Shown here one piece after another: positions 61,691 to 64,000 of a stretch of DNA of 64,000 nucleotides. Position 1 is the stretch's first letter, and each line of letters begins with the position of its first letter. The notes beneath the pieces were generated by a model. It searched no databases, was not told the DNA's origin, and was given only the letters and a program-made list of their open reading frames with translations. The translations under genes and the position numbers were made by a program. This stretch comes from Myxocyprinus asiaticus (taxonomy: Eukaryota > Chordata > Actinopteri > Cypriniformes > Catostomidae): the NCBI RefSeq assembly GCF_019703515.2, contig NC_059368.1, forward strand, positions 32,251,391-32,315,390. Direction: 5' to 3'.

Positions 61691-63740
61691 CTGATGTGAA
61701 AAGATGATGTCAGTTGTTAACAGATCAGCTTATCAATATCAAAGCAGTGCACGGTCACTTCATATTACTCTTTTCAAATTGCTACAAAACAGGCTTTTAA
61801 GGTAAATCTTATGTAACCTGACAAAAACATGTCTGGGTCATAGGTCAGTACTTATGAAAAAAAAAAAATAAGAAATTATGTTTAGCATAAAAAAATAAAA
61901 ATAAAAATGTACTCTATGTTTAAATTCATTTCAATTAAGCAAATTCTCATTAATGCAATGCAATGCAAAAAAAATAAATAAAAAAAAAAAAAATAAATCT
62001 CATTCTCATTATTGTAATGTGACAAAAATAATTCGATATTATTAGATAGTATTAAGCATTTAAACATAACGGTATGATTGGCTGTACAGCCTCATTTGTG
62101 CTGATAAAAAATAAATTGATAGTTTAATTAGTTTTAACTTTTTGTTAAACTTTTAGCTAAAGGAAATATAATACTAAATAAAGCTTTTAACTAAATAAAA
62201 CATAATTAAGGGGTATTTGTGTTTAATAGTCATGGGGAAAAAATTAATTATGCAAAATACTTCAAGGTCCAAAAAATATGTTAATTTTTAATAAAATTAT
62301 GATTATACCACACAATTTAAAATTATAATATTGAATTAAAATACATACATACACACACACACAAATATATACATCGATCAGCCACAACATTAAAACCACC
62401 TGCCTAATATTGTGTAGGTACCCTCGTGCCGCCAAAACAGCACCAACACACATTTTCACCCACAACAGTCTCTAGAATTTACTCCGAATGGTGCCAAAAA
62501 CAAAAAACATCAGTGAGAGACAGTTCTGTGGATGGAAATGCCTTGTTGATGTGAGAGGTCAACAGAGAATGACCAGACTGGTTTGAACTGACGAAGTCTA
62601 CGGTAACTCAGATAACCGCTCTGTACAATTGAGGAGAGAAGAATATCATCTCAGAATGCTATTCTGAGATGTGGGTTGGTGCTGTTTTGGCGGCACGAGG
62701 GGACCTAAACAATATTAGGCAGGTGGTTTTAATGTTGTGGCTGATCGGTGTATATATGTATATATGTGTGTGTGTGTGTGTGTGAGTGTGTGTGTGACAG
62801 AAATATTTTACTATAGAATATAATATAACATAATATACTGTAATATAATATAATGTTAATATTATATACTGTAATATTATATATTAAATATAATAATATA
62901 ATAGCTATACAGGTTGGCTGGGTTCCAAAAAAACTAAAGTGTAAATGTAAAAGGGACCAAGACTAACATTGACTAAAAAGAGAGACGCATTTTTAGTTTT
63001 TGTACATATTTTGCTGTATAAAGTGCAACATTTTACATTTAAGTTTTTTTTAAAGCCTTAAAGTAAATTATACATCCCTATTTTATTATATAATTATGAA
63101 TAAATGACTTCTTAAGGTGTATGAAGCACATATACACCTTAAGAGATATGACAGTTTGTATGACAAATAATCATCATAATCGCAATTATTTGTTTGACAA
63201 TTAATCGTCGGTCAAATTTCATAATGCTGTCTAAATATACGGTATGTTTTGTAATTGTGTGGTCTCTACTGTGACACTCATAACACTTTCAATAATCAAT
63301 CATTTCGGTAATAATGACTAATTTCATTAAGTCAAGGACTGGCTTTACCTTTGCCAGTGACATGATAAGCCCCAAGCTTATAGCAGCTCTGTCCATGTCC
63401 ATTCACCTCGCAGTTCTGCAGGAGCAGCTGAGCAGTGGACTCATAGTTCTTCTTCACACCATCCAAGTAATCTGCCAACCTCTGACACCCTAGTACATAC
63501 ATCAACCGGTTCATAAGGAAACAGGATAAGACACAAAAAGTCGCAATGAATGCAGTAGTGAGAATTTAAGTCAGAAAATAGATCCGAAATTTCAGTTCAG
63601 CACCTCCACGATGGGACAGCGCTCAAACAACCTACCTGCAGGATCTTTACCCGGTAACACTGATAACTGTATTCCACTCCTAAGTTATCCAAAAAGTGCT
63701 TGACCTCCTTTTCGTCCTCAAAGCTGATTAAGCCAGCCAT
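61248..63740 (-). CDS. coa7: coa7, cytochrome c oxidase assembly factor 7, three exons, two disabling lesions
   Basis: The gene encodes a Sel1-like-repeat mitochondrial protein needed for respiratory complex IV assembly (known for the family; human COA7 is about 231 residues). Exons on the minus strand are 63740-63636, 63489-63349 and 61690-61248. Their summed length is 689 bases, one short of 230 whole codons. Recognisable blocks are [13 protein letters not shown] at the start, [15 protein letters not shown] and [14 protein letters not shown] in exon 2, and [18 protein letters not shown] and [10 protein letters not shown] in exon 3; paired cysteines typical of the family remain. The start sits in a good context (AACAAATGG). 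Odd: exon 1 is 105 bases where the reading frame of exon 2 needs 106, and codon 184 (61388-61386) is TGA where the family has Trp. Splice sites are otherwise canonical GT/AG. It may be a decaying duplicate in a polyploid fish, a null allele, or an assembly error. Identity is very secure; functionality is doubtful. Confidence 0.93.
61855..62371. other. coa7 intron 2, A-rich stretch
   Basis: A-rich runs (61856-61870, 61966-61995) and AT-rich sequence. No gene, repeat end or conserved element is recognised. Confidence 0.5.
62372..62750. mobile_element. Tc1/mariner-type foldback MITE in coa7 intron 2
   Basis: The ends are inverted copies of about 80 bases beginning CA(T/C)CGATCAGCCACAAC, flanked by TA at 62370-62371 and 62751-62752. 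The arms differ at only a few bases, so the coa7 pre-mRNA could form a long hairpin here. The roughly 200-base middle looks like a remnant of a transposase coding region but has no open frame. CA- and TA-rich simple sequence sits on both sides. Confidence 0.8.
62752..62905. repeat. TG microsatellite and AT-rich tract, coa7 intron 2
   Basis: A TA/TG run (62752-62800) is followed by about 90 bases made almost only of A and T with repeated TAATATA motifs. It looks like slippage-prone low-complexity DNA next to the MITE. Confidence 0.7.
62906..63348. other. coa7 intron 2, proximal part
   Basis: AT-rich intron sequence. Around 63170-63225 it contains a short piece (AATCATCATAATCGCAATTA) resembling the ends of the hAT element at 33558-35243. 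No other feature is visible. Confidence 0.45.
63349..63489 (-). CDS. coa7: coa7 exon 2
   Basis: A 141-base exon bounded by acceptor CTAG and donor GTAAAG, in phase 1 on both sides. It encodes the first Sel1-type helices, with [23 protein letters not shown] and [14 protein letters not shown]. No stop lies inside it. The acceptor has a weak polypyrimidine tract because 20-odd mixed bases separate it from the CT-rich stretch. Confidence 0.92.
63636..63740 (-). CDS. coa7: coa7 exon 1 with one-base frameshift
   Basis: The first coding exon starts with ATG at 63740 and ends at a donor GTAGGT. Thirty residues read cleanly to QCYR. The next codon should be an acidic residue before KDPAG, but only two bases (GT, 63650-63649) precede AAA GAT CCT GCA G. 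In that shifted frame the exon joins exon 2 in phase as KDPAG-CQRL. Read without correction the exon ends in VKILQ and exon 2 is out of frame. An alternative donor at GTAAAG (from 63650) leaves phase 0 and does not rescue the frame. Confidence 0.88.
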
Positions 63741-63978
63741 TTGTTAAGACACTTACATACGCAGCGTTTGGGTCTCACGTCTAGCAACTTTGGACCTTGA
63801 TCGGTGACTAGATGTGCAAGAACGTGTTGAAGAATTACCTTAAAAAAACGAAGAATCAACGCATCCGTTGGTTTCAGAAACGAATAAAGTCCAAAACATA
63901 GAGATCTGTTTAGTTCAAGTTAGACATGCGTTAATTTGAAACAACAAAAAGGACTGGTGTTCTACACGCGCAAATGCC
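63741..63978 (-). promoter_or_regulatory. coa7 5' flank
   Basis: This is the sequence upstream of the coa7 start on the minus strand. I see no TATA box and no clear CpG island here. It is bounded upstream by the first bases of a foldback repeat at 63979. A promoter must lie here or beyond the window, but no element can be pinned down. Confidence 0.3.
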
Positions 63979-64000
63979 GGACAAAGGGATAGTTCACCCA
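63979..64000 (+). repeat. Left end of a foldback repeat, cut by window end
   Basis: The bases AAAGGGATAGTTCACCCA match the terminal sequence of the foldback family seen at 24768, 51574 and 58866. The element continues outside the window. Confidence 0.7.

Overview
The window reads as teleost DNA, most likely cyprinid (carp/minnow relatives). That is an inference from the repeats: abundant Tc1-like and hAT DNA transposons, foldback elements with ends like AAAGGGATAGTTCACCCA, tRNA-headed SINEs and many CA/GA/GTA microsatellites. There is no bacterial or viral gene organisation, no operon and no CRISPR array. All alignments were done by eye; nothing was computed or searched.

Only one host gene is recognisable: a three-exon copy of coa7 (Sel1-repeat cytochrome c oxidase assembly factor 7) on the minus strand at 61248-63740, with a poly(A) signal at 61072-61077. 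It keeps good splice sites and high similarity, but carries a one-base frameshift at the end of exon 1 and a TGG-to-TGA stop in exon 3, so this copy looks broken unless the assembly is wrong. A CpG-rich, GC-box/CCAAT-box stretch at 57.7-58.0 kb may be the promoter of a second gene whose coding exons lie outside the window.

The rest is layered mobile DNA. Region by region: 1-9 kb holds a 2.26-kb hAT element carrying a tandem array and a Tc1 remnant, then a full-length but dead Tc1-like element (7333-8966). 9-24 kb holds several non-autonomous hAT elements (11053-11779, 12313-13318, 17168-17844, 21232-22211) in otherwise unassigned DNA. 24.2-29.1 kb is one hAT element filled by later insertions. 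29-45 kb has a TTAA-flanked foldback, a Sleeping Beauty-like Tc1 (30808-32435), hAT elements (33558-35243, 36492-37053, 41435-41653), a SINE with target duplications (38479-38941) and a minus-strand Tc1 (42643-44267). 45-51 kb has a TATA/CRE-containing LTR-like stretch and a hAT element retaining a BED zinc-finger exon (49416-50928). 51.6-57.1 kb is a nested stack: a foldback split by a minisatellite MITE and by a 4.6-kb hAT copy, which itself holds another hAT and about 28 tandem units. 59.8-61.0 kb is a Tc1 deletion derivative just downstream of coa7.

No transposase here is intact: every one has stops, frameshifts, or loss of a catalytic residue. Many insertions can be bounded to the base because 8-bp (hAT) or TA (Tc1) target duplications survive, and two insertions have an empty-site comparison inside this same window. 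I found no evidence of a new biochemical system. The observations most worth following are the damaged coa7 copy and the hAT family that carries an expanding internal tandem array.
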